Shown here piece by piece: positions 24,986-35,800 of a DNA stretch of 64,000 nucleotides (positions are counted from its first letter, which is position 1; each line of letters begins with the position of its first letter). The stretch is from Amblyornis subalaris (lineage: Eukaryota > Chordata > Aves > Passeriformes > Ptilonorhynchidae): assembly GCA_018881555.1 (NCBI GenBank), contig JACAXG010000262.1, positions 314,665-378,664 of the forward strand, given 5' to 3'. Under the pieces are notes generated by a model. The model searched no databases and had not been told where the DNA came from. It worked only from the letters and a program-made list of their open reading frames with translations. Position numbers and translations under genes: made by a program.

Positions 24986-25159
24986 GGGAAGGACACATGT
25001 TCCAAGTGGGATGTACAAGGAGCCAGCACACTGCAGAGGAAGGGCCTGGGGGGATGCCGAGTGAGAACTGCCAGCTGAGGGTGCATCTTTGGCATTCCAT
25101 GCTCTGGTTGCTTCAGGCAGCAAGAAGACACCAACAAGGAGAAATCACATGGAGAAATA

Positions 25160-25165
25160 TTTATT
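25160..25165 (-). terminator. IFIT poly(A) signal AATAAA
   Basis: The first canonical AATAAA downstream of the IFIT stop on the minus strand, giving a 3' UTR of about 620 bases. The IFIT and RACGAP1 transcripts would end about 1.4 kb apart, tail to tail. Confidence 0.6.
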
Positions 25166-25781
25166 GATCAAAGAATATTAAAAGCCTCGCTTTGGCTCCG
25201 GAAACAGGGATGGAAATGTCATTCCTGATGGGAACCAGTACCAGAAAGCTCCCGGTTTATGTCCAGGCAGGGGCAGGCGCGCGCGTGCTTCTGAGGATTA
25301 ATGCAGATAAAATCAGCCCCGTGGGCTCCTTAATCAGCGGCGTTTAATGCGTTTGGACAGGCCAGCGACCATCTGTGTCNTGTACAGAAGGGCTTCACCC
25401 TCATCGTGACTCCTCAGTGATCTTATGGAGGAATCCACCTCCTGATTTGTTGTAAATGGTAGAATGGTTATAGTTAACGAGTTGATTTCTCACACTGCCC
25501 TAATCAGCGCTTGGTTCTGATCAATGGCAGCTCCAAGAGTGGGACACAGGTCCATACCTCCAGAGGATTGTGCTCAGACCCTGTAAGCCAAATTCTTCAC
25601 TCTTGATTCCCTCTGGGAGAAGCAGAACACAGCAGGGTGTGTCAGGTTTGGGCACTTGGATACCCGGGGCTGGGCCTGGATTTGATGGCTGAGCAATGGG
25701 ACGATCTGAGGAGCTGTCAAGGCCATTATGTCCGTGTGAGGATGGGCCTGCTGTGCAGAGACAGACGGTGCTGTTGGCGTT

Positions 25782-28083
25782 CTAGCCTTGGAAGAAGCCG
25801 TGCCCTACTCTCTGCGGGCTGGGGCTCTCCCTGTCATCCAAAGTGAGTACAGCGAGCTCCGCAGGCAGGTGTCGGTCGGTCTCCTCGAGGAAGCGGTGGA
25901 TGGCGTTGGCGGCGTTGGCATCACCGTTGCGCCGGTAGACTGAAGCCATCTTCCTCAGCCTGCGCCCACAGTCCCTCCTCTGCTCTGTCTGCACGGGAAT
26001 GCTGTAGCCATCCATGAACTTGGCTTGTGCCTCATCCTGGGATCTCTTCCTGTAGAGCAAGAACTTTCCCCAGAAGAGGTTCAGGGCTTGATGGCATCTG
26101 AGGCTCAGGCTGTGAGTTTTCTCCTCCACCTCCTTGTAGATCTCTTCTTCCCGTGCTGGGTCTCTTACACCGATGAACTCTGCCAACTGCAGCTTTACAA
26201 GTGTAAGGTCAAGGTCTGGATGTTTCTGAACGATTTGCTGGAGGTCCTTAATGGCTCTATCCAGTATGTTATTCTTGTTTTCCTCCTCTGCAGCAAGCCA
26301 CTGTTGCTTGTAGCACTTGGCCAAGGCCTGGTAGAGAAGGTGGTAACCTGGGTCCTGCTTCAGGGCTCGATTGAGGATCTTGACTGCTTCCTCTGTTGAC
26401 TGTGGCAGCCAGAACAAAACTGATAATTTGAGGACCTCGGGGTCAGAACTTTTCTCTGCACATTCTTTGACCAAATCAATTGATTTTTTCCTATCTACTT
26501 GTTCAAGTAGCCTGGCCAAATATATTTTGGCTCTGTAGTTACTTGGCTGCTCACGGATGATTCTTTCCAAGTGGATTCTGGCTTCGCTTGCAATATCAGG
26601 ATACCAGAAGTAATTCCAGGAGGAATAAACAGCCATTCCAAGCCCAATACGGAAATACCTGTTCTCTGGTTCAAGCATCAAGGCCACCTCGAAGCACTCT
26701 CTTGCCCGTTCCCCGTTNCGGGCTCTGATAGCCAGGAGGGACCAGCCTTTCTGGGCCTGGATGTCCGGGATCAGCCGCACATCCCAACGAGTTGGGCAGA
26801 GCTGCTGGATTCGTTCCAAGAAGCTTTCAGCCTCCTGATAGGAGGCCTGAAGGTAGTAAATCCAAGCATAATTCCCGTAGATGATCAAAGAGCTGGCAGT
26901 AGATGCTGGCTGCTCCTCTTCCCTGTTGTGCTCCTCAGCAGCTTTGAGGCTTTGCAGAGCTTCTGTGCTCTGGTTGTTCAGCTGCTGCAGGTACGCCTGG
27001 AGCCCCAGCAGGGCCACCTGGTTCTGGTGGACCGTGTGCTTGATCTCCACAGCCAACTTCTGCAGGATGTGTGAAGGATTGAAAGCGTCTGTGACACCCA
27101 ACTTCCAGGTGAAGTGACATTGAAGGGCATCCAGCTTCTCCTTCAGTTGCTCATTGCTGCGAAGAGGAAAGGGTGGGTTATAGAAGGGTTGCGTGTGGAA
27201 GGCTGGGACCCTGAGGTGCTCACACGGAGCGGAAAAGAGGAAGGAGAGGTGGAGGATGGGACTATCTCCAGTTGCTCCACTGTCCCCTGCACTCAGGCTA
27301 CTAAAGAACCTGCAAATCTTTGTTCCAATCAGCCCGATTTCAGGGAGTGATCTGTGAGCCTTCATTCCTGGCTTGCTGTTCTCCAAAGGGGAGTCACCAG
27401 TGCCTGGAGCCAGGGCTGCTCTCTCTTACCTAAGACAGGCCCTGGGGTGGACTGAAAAAAAGGGAAGAGTAGAGCCAGCCACACCCACACGATAAAAGCT
27501 GCTTTGCCTTCCATGGCGAGGACGCGGGGGTTGTGCTTTCAGCTGAAGGGTGAAGAAATGGCTCAACAAAAAGAGTCCAGCAAAGTCATGAAGATGTTGG
27601 ACTGGACTATCTCTTCCATGAGGAAAGGCTGAGAGAGCTGGGACTCCGGCCTAGGGAAGAGAAGGCTCAGAGNGATCTTAGAGCTGTAGAAATACCTGAA
27701 GGGAGGGTGCAAAGAAGGCCAGGCTTTTTTAGTGGTGCCCACTGCCAGGGCAAGAAGGGCACAAACAAGCTCAGGACGCTCCATCTGGACATCAGGAAAC
27801 TTTTTTTTAACTGTGAGAAGAAGAGAGGCCTTGCACAGGTTTCCTGGAGAGGTTGTGTAGTCTCCATCCTTGGAGAAACTCAAACGCTCTCTGGGTATGG
27901 TCATGGATGGCCCTGCTTGAGCAGGGCCTTGCACAAGGTGACTTCAGAGGAGCTTTCCAACCTTAACCAGGGTGAGGTTTCGAGCCAGGACGTGCTGAGC
28001 CTTGTCCCTCCCCCTGCCTTGCTGTGGGAGCCGTGACAAGAATGGATGCTGTGCACTCACCTCAGTTTTGCTGTGGGCGCCAT
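25782..28083 (-). CDS. IFIT family protein (interferon-induced, tetratricopeptide repeats), two coding exons
   Basis: IFIT proteins are cytosolic TPR superhelices induced by interferon; members bind the 5' end of foreign RNA and block its translation. Exon 1 (28061-28083) encodes MAPTAKL plus two bases, with donor AG/GTGAGT. Exon 2 (25782-27156) follows acceptor CCTTTCCTCTTCGCAG; the phases join, giving 465 aa against 470-490 usual. A tiny first coding exon and one large second exon is the family's gene structure. Family marks are CHFTW (21-25) in an N-terminal helix, NYAWIYY (103-109), KGWSLL, and helix pairs ending in ALMLEPEN and ALKQDPGY. The N at 26718 falls in CGN, so that residue is Arg. 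The open frame continues upstream of the acceptor to 27386, but that extension has no family resemblance and I treat it as intron. The sequence is divergent from the IFIT5 I recall, so I give no number. The locus is not the usual IFIT block; see findings. Confidence 0.9.
27430..27514 (-). other. Orphan signal-peptide-like exon inside IFIT intron 1
   Basis: A GCCATGG start at 27514 opens 28 codons beginning MEGKAAFIVWVWLALLF and ending ..STPGPVL, followed by one base and a strong donor (TTAG/GTAAGAG, GT at 27429-27428). It looks like a secretory signal exon ending in phase 1, as in many receptor and immunoglobulin-type genes. Spliced to the IFIT exon 2 acceptor it would be out of frame and stop at once, so it is not an alternative IFIT N-terminus. 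I find no partner exon downstream. It may be a relic, a nested gene's exon, or chance. Confidence 0.3.
27560..27990 (+). mobile_element. CR1 LINE 3' fragment in IFIT intron 1
   Basis: One of the longer CR1 pieces: GGCTGAGAGAGCTGGGACT, GAAGAGAAGGCTCAGAG, CATCAGGAAACTTTTTTTTA, CAGGTTTCCTGGAGAGGTTG and an AGGAGCTTTCCAACCTTAA end. It lies antisense to the IFIT gene. Confidence 0.92.
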
Positions 28084-28164
28084 GTCACCGCCGAGGGCTG
28101 AGGGCTTGGCTGTGCCTCTTCCACACTGCTCAGACCCTGGGCAGGACAGGCTGGAACCTTTGGG

Positions 28165-28245
28165 CTGAGCCTTAAATAGGGAAACCCTCTGCTGGGTGGA
28201 GTCTGACTAAACCACTTGTCCAGGACAAAACGAAACTGAAAGAGA
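28165..28245 (-). promoter_or_regulatory. IFIT promoter: ISRE and TATA-like box
   Basis: GAAACTGAAA at 28232-28241 (read on the plus strand, within ACAAAACGAAACTGAAAGAG) is a full interferon-stimulated response element matching GAAANNGAAA. About 55 bases closer to the gene, the minus strand reads TATTTAAG (28178-28171), a TATA-like box. Transcription would start near 28145, leaving a 5' UTR of about 60 bases before the ATG at 28083. This order and spacing are those of IFIT promoters, where ISGF3 binds the ISRE. Confidence 0.85.
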
Positions 28246-30689
28246 AGAGCTTAAACCAGAAAAGAAAGTGTCCTCTTCCTGTCTCTAAGTTACCACATTC
28301 CCTCCGTAAAATGCAACTGGAGTCTGGATAAATAAGAAAGGGAACCCCATGGTCACAGNAGCAGGGTCTGAACTTGCCCCTGGAGACCTTCTCCCTGCTG
28401 ACAGAGGCTTTGGTGTCACAGCTTTCGGGAAGTAACTGGTGCAGGATGGTAGAGGATCCCAGGCCGCGGACCAGAAATGCGGCGTCACCGTTATCAGTGA
28501 GGAACCAGAGGCTCCGTGTGGCTCTGCAGGGCTTCATCCCTGGCAGCTTTGCTGAAGTTTATGTTGTTTACTTGTAACAGCAACCGCCCAGCAAAAAGGG
28601 GATGGCAATCACATTTGCATAGTTTTGTGTGAGGTGCAGTGGTGCCCCTGGGATAAATCCCCAGTACTTCCTTAAGGAGCAGGTAGTGCTGACAGAGCAC
28701 GGGATGGCCCCATGGCTATTAGCAACTCACCAGGGATCCATTGCTGACCATCGAGGTTTTGGCAGGTGACAGAAACCAGTCGAAGTGACAGAACAAGTGA
28801 AATGCAGGAGACATGGTATATCTGGGTATAACATGGGATTGCAGCCCTGGGAAGAAAGATTCCAGCCGAGAGAGTAGTAGAAAACACATTAAAAAAATAG
28901 CCTCGAGTAGACTCTAAACAGAGAAGGAAGAAACCACCAGCCTTAGAATCACATTTCTCCCAGCAAAGAAGAAAAAACCTCTCGTTATTTTCCCCCTCAG
29001 GATGCTGATGAGTCACTGCAGCAGGGCAAGGGAAGGAGGAGAATTTACTGCTGGAGGAGCAGAGTAGATGCTTTTATCTTCTGTGTTTATTTTTTCCTAT
29101 TACTGACAACCTTTAATAGAAAATGAGTAATTTGGCTATTAGTGTTAGCACTGCTGGATGAACAATGAGTGATTGCTCTATCTTGATTAGGCTGAAGCAT
29201 TAATTAGACAACCAATAGCGTCTAATTCCTGAGTCCTCACATCAATGTCTTCTTTCAGCATCTTTCTGCGCATTTTGGCTCGACCCAGCTGCTTCTCTGT
29301 TGCCTGTGGTGGCCAGGATGTGGCTGTATGAGTTGGGTGCTGGGTGGATGTTCTGGCTTCCTGGGCTGGGGCAGAACTGGCAGGATGGAGGAGAAATTCA
29401 CAGCTCAAATCCCTCAGGCCTTGACAACAGTTCTTGGCTACTTCTGCTAATATTAGGGCTGGTTTGAGGATGATTACGGTTCTGTGTAACAGCTATTAAT
29501 ATCAGACAAAGCTTGGATGGAAGTCAAAAATAACAGCAAATGAGAACTACCGACCAGCAGCCAAAAAGGAAGTACAGGCAAGGCTTGGTGTTGTGAAAGA
29601 TAAATGGTGGGAAGNAAAAGCAAAAGAGCTGCAATAAGATGCAGAGGGGAAAAAAAATACAAATATTTTTGTTGATGGTTTGAAAACAGTCCTTGGCTTC
29701 AAAACATTCTGTTACATCAAATAACACTGATCAAATTCTGAGCTGATTGAAAGGAAATCCTGGTTTATTTGCCCAGAAAAACACCTGTTTGTTATAAAGT
29801 TCCTCTGCTGCCTGCTTGGGAACAGAGAAGGCTCAAACCAGTTTGGATCTCTAACCACTCCATGCCTTAGAACTGGATCTGCTCTTCTTCCTCTGGAGTC
29901 TGTCCCATTACCTGCACAGCAGCTGCTGCTGCTCCTGGGCAAGGCTGAGCCTTGTTCTCATCCTCCACCTTGGCAATTGTTGTACTGGTGATAATCTGTG
30001 AGTGGAGATGCGGTGTGGTCTGTAAGAATAAATAATCTTTAAAAGATCAAATGACTTGATTGGGAAATGCAAATAGCCCAGCAGGCTCGGGGGCCTTTAT
30101 TGAGCAGGATAAGGAAGAACTTTGGCTGATTCTGGGCCACAGTGAAGGGGCTCTGAACCACCAGAGTGAGCTGCAACATGGAGCAGGAAAGGCAGAACCT
30201 GGAAATGCCCTTCTGGAAACGATGCCTGCAGGGTTGGGAAGCTTCATCTGCATAGCAAATGCCGGAACTAAAAATACTTCGAGGTGCAGCCCCAGGATTT
30301 CCCTGACAAAGTTTGAGTCCTGACTGAATATGTGAATTCTTTCTCTGTTAATTGTCTATAACTGCCTTACTGGCATTCAAGTGCAGCTGAGGCTTCTACG
30401 AGTAAGAAGACAGGTAATAAAAAGGTGGTTTCAGTTTGTTACAGTTGCTATAGCACCTTTTCAGCTCCTGTTGCCTCCCCTGCCCCTGGTTGTGCTGCTC
30501 GCAGTGCTGCCGTGGGTGTGCTCCCTGCTCCAGGGACAGCTCTGCAGGCGGGTGTAAAACTCCCCCAGGGACAGAAGGTGGCAAAAGCAGAGTTTAACCA
30601 CTCTGTTGGTACTTGCACAGAGGTGTTCATTTCGTGGCTTTGGTCATTGTACAAACCCCTGGCCAAAAGTCTGTGGTCTCCACCTGCTC

Positions 30690-30918
30690 AGAAACCTGAG
30701 GAGAGGCAGAGACTTCTTCACTACAAAGGAGGTGGGGCCCTGGCACGGGTCACCCAGAGCTGCTGGGGCTGCCCCGTCCCTGGGAGTGTCCACGGCCAGG
30801 CTGGATGGGGCTTGGAGCAACCTGGGACAGTGGGAGGTTGGAAGGTGAAACCAAGGCAGGGGGGTGGAACTGGGTGATCTTTTAGGTCCCTTCCAATGCA
30901 AACCATCCTATGACCTCA
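30690..30918 (+). mobile_element. CR1 LINE 3' fragment
   Basis: Reads TGAGGAGAGGCAGAGACTTC, GGGCCCTGGCACGGGTCACC, GGATGGGGCTTGGAGCAACC and GGTCCCTTCCAATGCAAACC, in sense orientation. Confidence 0.92.
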
Positions 30919-32189
30919 GTATTTTTGACAAGACCAAACTAGGTAATGTTTCTCCTAGAAAAGGGCTTATAGACTTCAAAGGCGCCCATTTTTCCCGGCT
31001 GTCTGGTCCAAGACCATCACTTCCAGGCGCAGGCGTTGCTGCAGGACTCGGTGCCGGCAGAGGGCAGAGCCTTTCCACGGATGATGCTGCTGGGGGGTTG
31101 CAGTGCTCTCCTCTCCCCAGCCTGTGCATAAGGAGCTATGCTTTTGCACCACTTTTAGATTTCTGACCTGCAGGTAGGTTATTTTTTAACAATATTCCAA
31201 ACCCCACCCCTTTATTTGGATGAAAATGTCTATATTTTGGAAAGTGGTGGTTTCCCTTGGGTGAAAACAGGGAAGGAAAACGGAGCAGGACCTTAGAGAG
31301 CATGTGCTGCCTGGGAAGGGTGTTCATCCTTCTCTCTAAGCTGAGCAGGGCACAAGAAAAGGACTGGGCAGCGTTTAAAACGGAAAAAGGAAATAGTTTT
31401 TTACATAATATATACAGAAACTGTAAAACCAACTTTGTTGCCTCACCACAATATTTGCCCTCCTTGTTTTCAAATGCTTTGAACGTGCAGCAGAGAACAG
31501 CCTCTGCGCACACCCTGATCCTTCCTCACCTGGTTATCTGATAAAGGGAATTGGATCTACTGATTCCTCCAGATAAAGGTGGCCTGGACATTCTGCTTTG
31601 CTCATACCTGAGCACTGGGTGAAATGTAACCACCAGAGCCACGGTTTGCTGCTGTGGGGTGATGCAGGGAGCTCTGGCTGGAGCTGCAGGGAATAGCAGC
31701 ACTCCAGACGCTCCTGGTTCCCCCACACCACACAGGGGATGCTTACGAAACTCTCCTGTAACCTGCAGCGAGAGCTGGGCAGCTGCTCAAGCAGAAAAGC
31801 GAGCTGTTCTGCATTTCAAAACCTCAGCCTGAAATACCTTCCTGAAGCACCTTTCTCCCCTGAATTAATGCATCTCCGAAAACATGAGGCTTTGGCTGTC
31901 TGTTTACAGCTCAGTGAGGCAATGAGGTCACTGCAAAGGCTTGATCAACACGAGAGAGACAATTCCAGGGAGAAGAAAGCAGATGGTAGGGAGGGGTTCA
32001 GTTAACTGTCCCCAGCCCCAGCCCTGGCTCTCACCATCCGCACGTACCCAGGGTGTGTCTGGTGGGGCTGGAAGACGCTGCGATACCAACGGCCTCCCCT
32101 GGCTCCTCAGGGAGGGCAGCTTATCTCCGAGAGCAAAGCCTCCCCTCCTATCAGCCCCCGGAGAGACACTCAACTGTCTTCCAACTGCT

Positions 32190-32228
32190 CTGATGGGGCG
32201 ACTTCCAACTGCTCTGATGGGGCGATAA
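32190..32228. repeat. 23-base perfect tandem duplication
   Basis: The unit CCAACTGCTCTGATGGGGCG plus three bases occurs twice head to tail. Confidence 0.9.
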
Positions 32229-32494
32229 GCCCAGAGCCTTCGCCGCTCAGCCGTGCTGGGAAGCTCCAGAGCACCGGGGGCTGGTCTGGGGCAGGGAGAG
32301 CAGCAACACCCCGGCCGTGAGCACATGCAGAGGCTGGGATGTTGGGGGCTCTTAATTCTCNGTTTTGACCCAGCTCCTGCCCCGTGAGGGGCTGAAGCCT
32401 TCACCNCATCTGAGAGTGAATAGTGCAGGCAGTAAAAGTTCAGGAAACTCAAAAAGGAAAGTTCAAGAAAAGGCAGTAAGAGTTCAGGAAGAAT

Positions 32495-32690
32495 TGCTTC
32501 GTGGAAAGGGTGGTCAGGCATTGGAAGGGGCTGCCCAGGGAGGTGGTGGAGTCCCCATCCCTGGAGGTGTTCAAGGAATGACTGGAGGTGGCACTCAGGG
32601 CTCTGGGCTGGTGACAAGGTGGGGGTTGGTCACAGGTTGGACTCGATGGTCTGGGAGGGCTTTTCCAGCCTCAGTGATTGTGTGTGAAAT
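32495..32690 (+). mobile_element. CR1 LINE 3' fragment
   Basis: Reads GGCATTGGAAGGGGCTGCCC, GGTGGTGGAGTCCCCATCCC and GGTTGGACTCGATGGTCTGG, close to the copies at 17029 and 37985. Confidence 0.92.
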
Positions 32691-32764
32691 GCTGGAAGTG
32701 GCTCCCGCTGATCCACCCCTTGTGTTTTGAGCAGTACCTGTCCCTGAATTCAGACTTNCCTTAA

Positions 32765-32855
32765 CGCAAGGGAGGGTGTTAAAGGACTTGATGATCTCAA
32801 AGGTCTTTTCCAAGCTNGTTAATTCTGTTGTAAATTCTGTGATTCTCAGTCTTTC
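32765..32855 (+). mobile_element. Short CR1 tail
   Basis: GGACTTGATGATCTCAAAGG, TCTTTTCCAAGCT and ATTCTGTGATTCT mark a diverged CR1 end immediately after the previous one. Confidence 0.75.
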
Positions 32856-35800
32856 TCCAGACAAAAAGCTGTGGAGGGTAATGCCAAGAAGGCTGAAATG
32901 TGTCAAAACTTCAAAGGGTGATNGATCAGATGAGGATTATAATTGTCATGGGTGGTAACGAGGAGAGAAATCTCATTACAGTAAGGACAAACCAGGCTGG
33001 AGTTGCAGTGACACTCATTGTACTCTTCCAGGTGATTTGGGCAAGATTAAATTCACTCAACAGGTGCAAGAAAGCCAAGAAGGGAGCTTTCACTAGCCCA
33101 GAGAGGATGGAAAATGGTCAAGGAAAACGCCAAAGGTTTCTCTTGAAACAGAGGCTGAAGATCCAGGGAGAATTATGTGGTGTTGGAATCTGGGAAAACA
33201 GCGGAACAAGCACAACAAAGCATTGTTTGTCAGCACCTAGAGAGGAGCACCAAAGAGAATGAGAACCTGCAACACCCAGTCGGCAAGATCCAACCATCCC
33301 AAGCAAAGACAGTTCAGATAATTTAAATCTGCAGCGATGTTCCGAGCGCTGTGCTCCCAGAAGAGGCTGTAAACACAGTTTTATGGCTTTTGATACCGTT
33401 CCACATGGTACATGAGAAAGCCAAAGAAACACTTCAGATAAAATCACTCCAGAGTGGATCCAGGACTGCGACAAGCCCTACACAGAGGAGGATTTTCAGT
33501 GGCTTCCTGGCAAAGCGTAAGGGGAGAAGTGTGTGTTTGAGAGGTTAAAGGATTGGGTCAGGAATGATGAAACAGGTCCTGGATTGGGCAGAATATTTCC
33601 TTCTCATCACTATTGATGGTGGCTTTTGTAGATAGCTTGGAAAAGAAGGTAATTTTAATTGCCATGAAATAAATAATTGCTCTCCCAACCAGGGATGGAG
33701 CCTAGATATTTCTGCAAACAGACCCTGGAAAATCCCTGTTCCCTCAAATGTTTCTCTTGGGCCGTCGCTCTCCGAAATGGCAGCACTCCCTTCTGAGAAG
33801 GATTTTCTCCTTTGCCAAAGTCACAAACGAGATTCCATGATGTGATTTCCTGTGCGAGCAGGACTGGGTTTGATGACCCACNGAACCTCTCGGCCTTGAA
33901 GGCTGAAGTTTGTTTTCTTGAGCTTTAAGTCGGCACTGCTCCAGCAAAGTCTTTGTGTCCTGACTTTTATCTAAACACACGCACAAAGAAGGGGGAGAAT
34001 AAAAACATGCAGCGTCTTCTAGAAAGGGAAAACAAATTCTCTCTCTCCCTAATTCTGAGTCTTCCTCCATCAGCTTTCAGGAAACAAAGTGACAGAGGTG
34101 AAGTTGTTTTATATAAACTATAATTTCCCCCCAGTGAGACGGCAGCTCTCTGCTCACTCCTCTGTCAAGAGGAGCTGGAGGTGGCCATTTCTCACCCAGG
34201 CACATCTAACAGCCTCATCCATTCTCTCCTTGTGGATTTTTTTTCCTCTTTTTCAGCTCCGAGCACCTGAAGCCCTGCAAAGGCTGTCAGAGCCTTCCTG
34301 AGTGGTTTATTTTTAGCATCAAGAGCACGCTCCGGGCCCTGGGGAATGCTGTGAGGTGGTGCAGAAACACTTCAAAATACCAAACTCCCCCTTTTCCACA
34401 CGAGTGAGCTCTTAAACCTGCCCAGACTTTCTAGCGGCTTAATCCAGTCCTTGTGATCGTATTTCACTTGACAGGATTTTATTTGGTGCTTCAGTCTCGA
34501 GATGTTTCTCCCCGTGTAAACGTTTTTCGAGTCCCTCGGCTGCCTCTCTCTGAAGCACCGAAATCCCAAAGCCTCTCGCCCCGAGGGCCTGGGCCGAGCC
34601 CCGTGGCGCTGGGCTGGCTTTGGCTGACCCCGCGGGACNAGAGAGCCCCTGATTGTTTGCACAGACGCCCCGGCCCCTCGCAGGAGGCTCTGCCGCGCAG
34701 GCAGGAGGCATTTCATCCTTCCATCCGGAGCTGGAACACATCAGCCGAGCAGAATTTCCTTCGAGCGGCAGATAAGCAGATCCTGGTGATAGGGAGGCCC
34801 CGCTAGAGCAGGCCCTGCGCTTCCAGCTTCGAGAGCAGCCCCGAGGGCCGAAGGGGAAGGAAGTGTTTAATATTGTGGACACAGGGCATGAAGAGAAAAA
34901 CAGCACTCGAGGATGCATCGGCCTTAAACACGTCCCCTGAGCTGCCAGGGGTGGGCATCCCAAAGCAGCCACGGAGCTGCAGCCAGGCAAAAGCTTTTCT
35001 AAGCCCNTGCAGTGTTTGGTAAGAATTCCCCAGGAATCGGCAACAAAGAGTCAGCTCATCGTGCAGGAAGCCTTGATCGGCCATGGAGAAAGCTGATCAC
35101 GTATTGAAAAATCAAGTTGTCCTTGTGATCAGCCTGAATGNTCAGATTACAGAAAGTAAATCCCTGCAAAATACCCAGTTCCAGGCTCTTCACTGAATGC
35201 AGCAGAGCCCAGCTTGCTCAGTGCTGAGCTGTGAAATGTGTCAGGGCATGCACGAGATCACTTCTTAGAAATCACAGCTCTTCCCAGCATCAGCAGAATT
35301 AAAAACTATCATAGTTTCCACTTCCAGAATGCAGAGAGAAGTGGCACCCGGCATTGTCTGAATGTTATCAGAAAGATGGAGTGGGATAACAAAGTTGTGG
35401 TCAAACTCAGCAGAAGATAGGGGCAAACTTTTAGTCAGACTGGTTCTTGAAAGAAAATCTTAGAAAAATCGATAACAAATCAAGACCAGCAATAAAAAAC
35501 CAAGGATTTCTGGAGAAGCATTCCCTAATTTCAGGCAGATCCATCAGTGCTCCAGCAACAAGAACTAATGGAGAGCAGAGAAACGTGGGCAAAAAGTCAC
35601 ACCATGGTCATAAATGCACAGATTAGAGGAAAAAAGTGTCATCCAAGNAGCTCTCTCCTGGTTTCCAGGGACACAGGAGAGACTGACCGTGAAAACCTCT
35701 CCTTTTGGGACCACCTGCCAGAGTAGCCGATGGCACGGCAGGATAGCCAGGAACAAACTTGGTCCGAGAGGGACAGAACAGGACAACGATTTCTGTTCAT

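Noticed and set aside
26571..27074. Plus-strand frames opposite the IFIT exon
   Set aside because: They are antisense shadows of a strongly supported coding exon.
27157..27386. Extension of the IFIT open frame upstream of exon 2, giving a 534-codon single-exon protein
   Set aside because: The extra 76 codons have no IFIT resemblance, a good acceptor lies at 27157-27158, and the first exon at 28061-28083 joins in phase beside an ISRE promoter.
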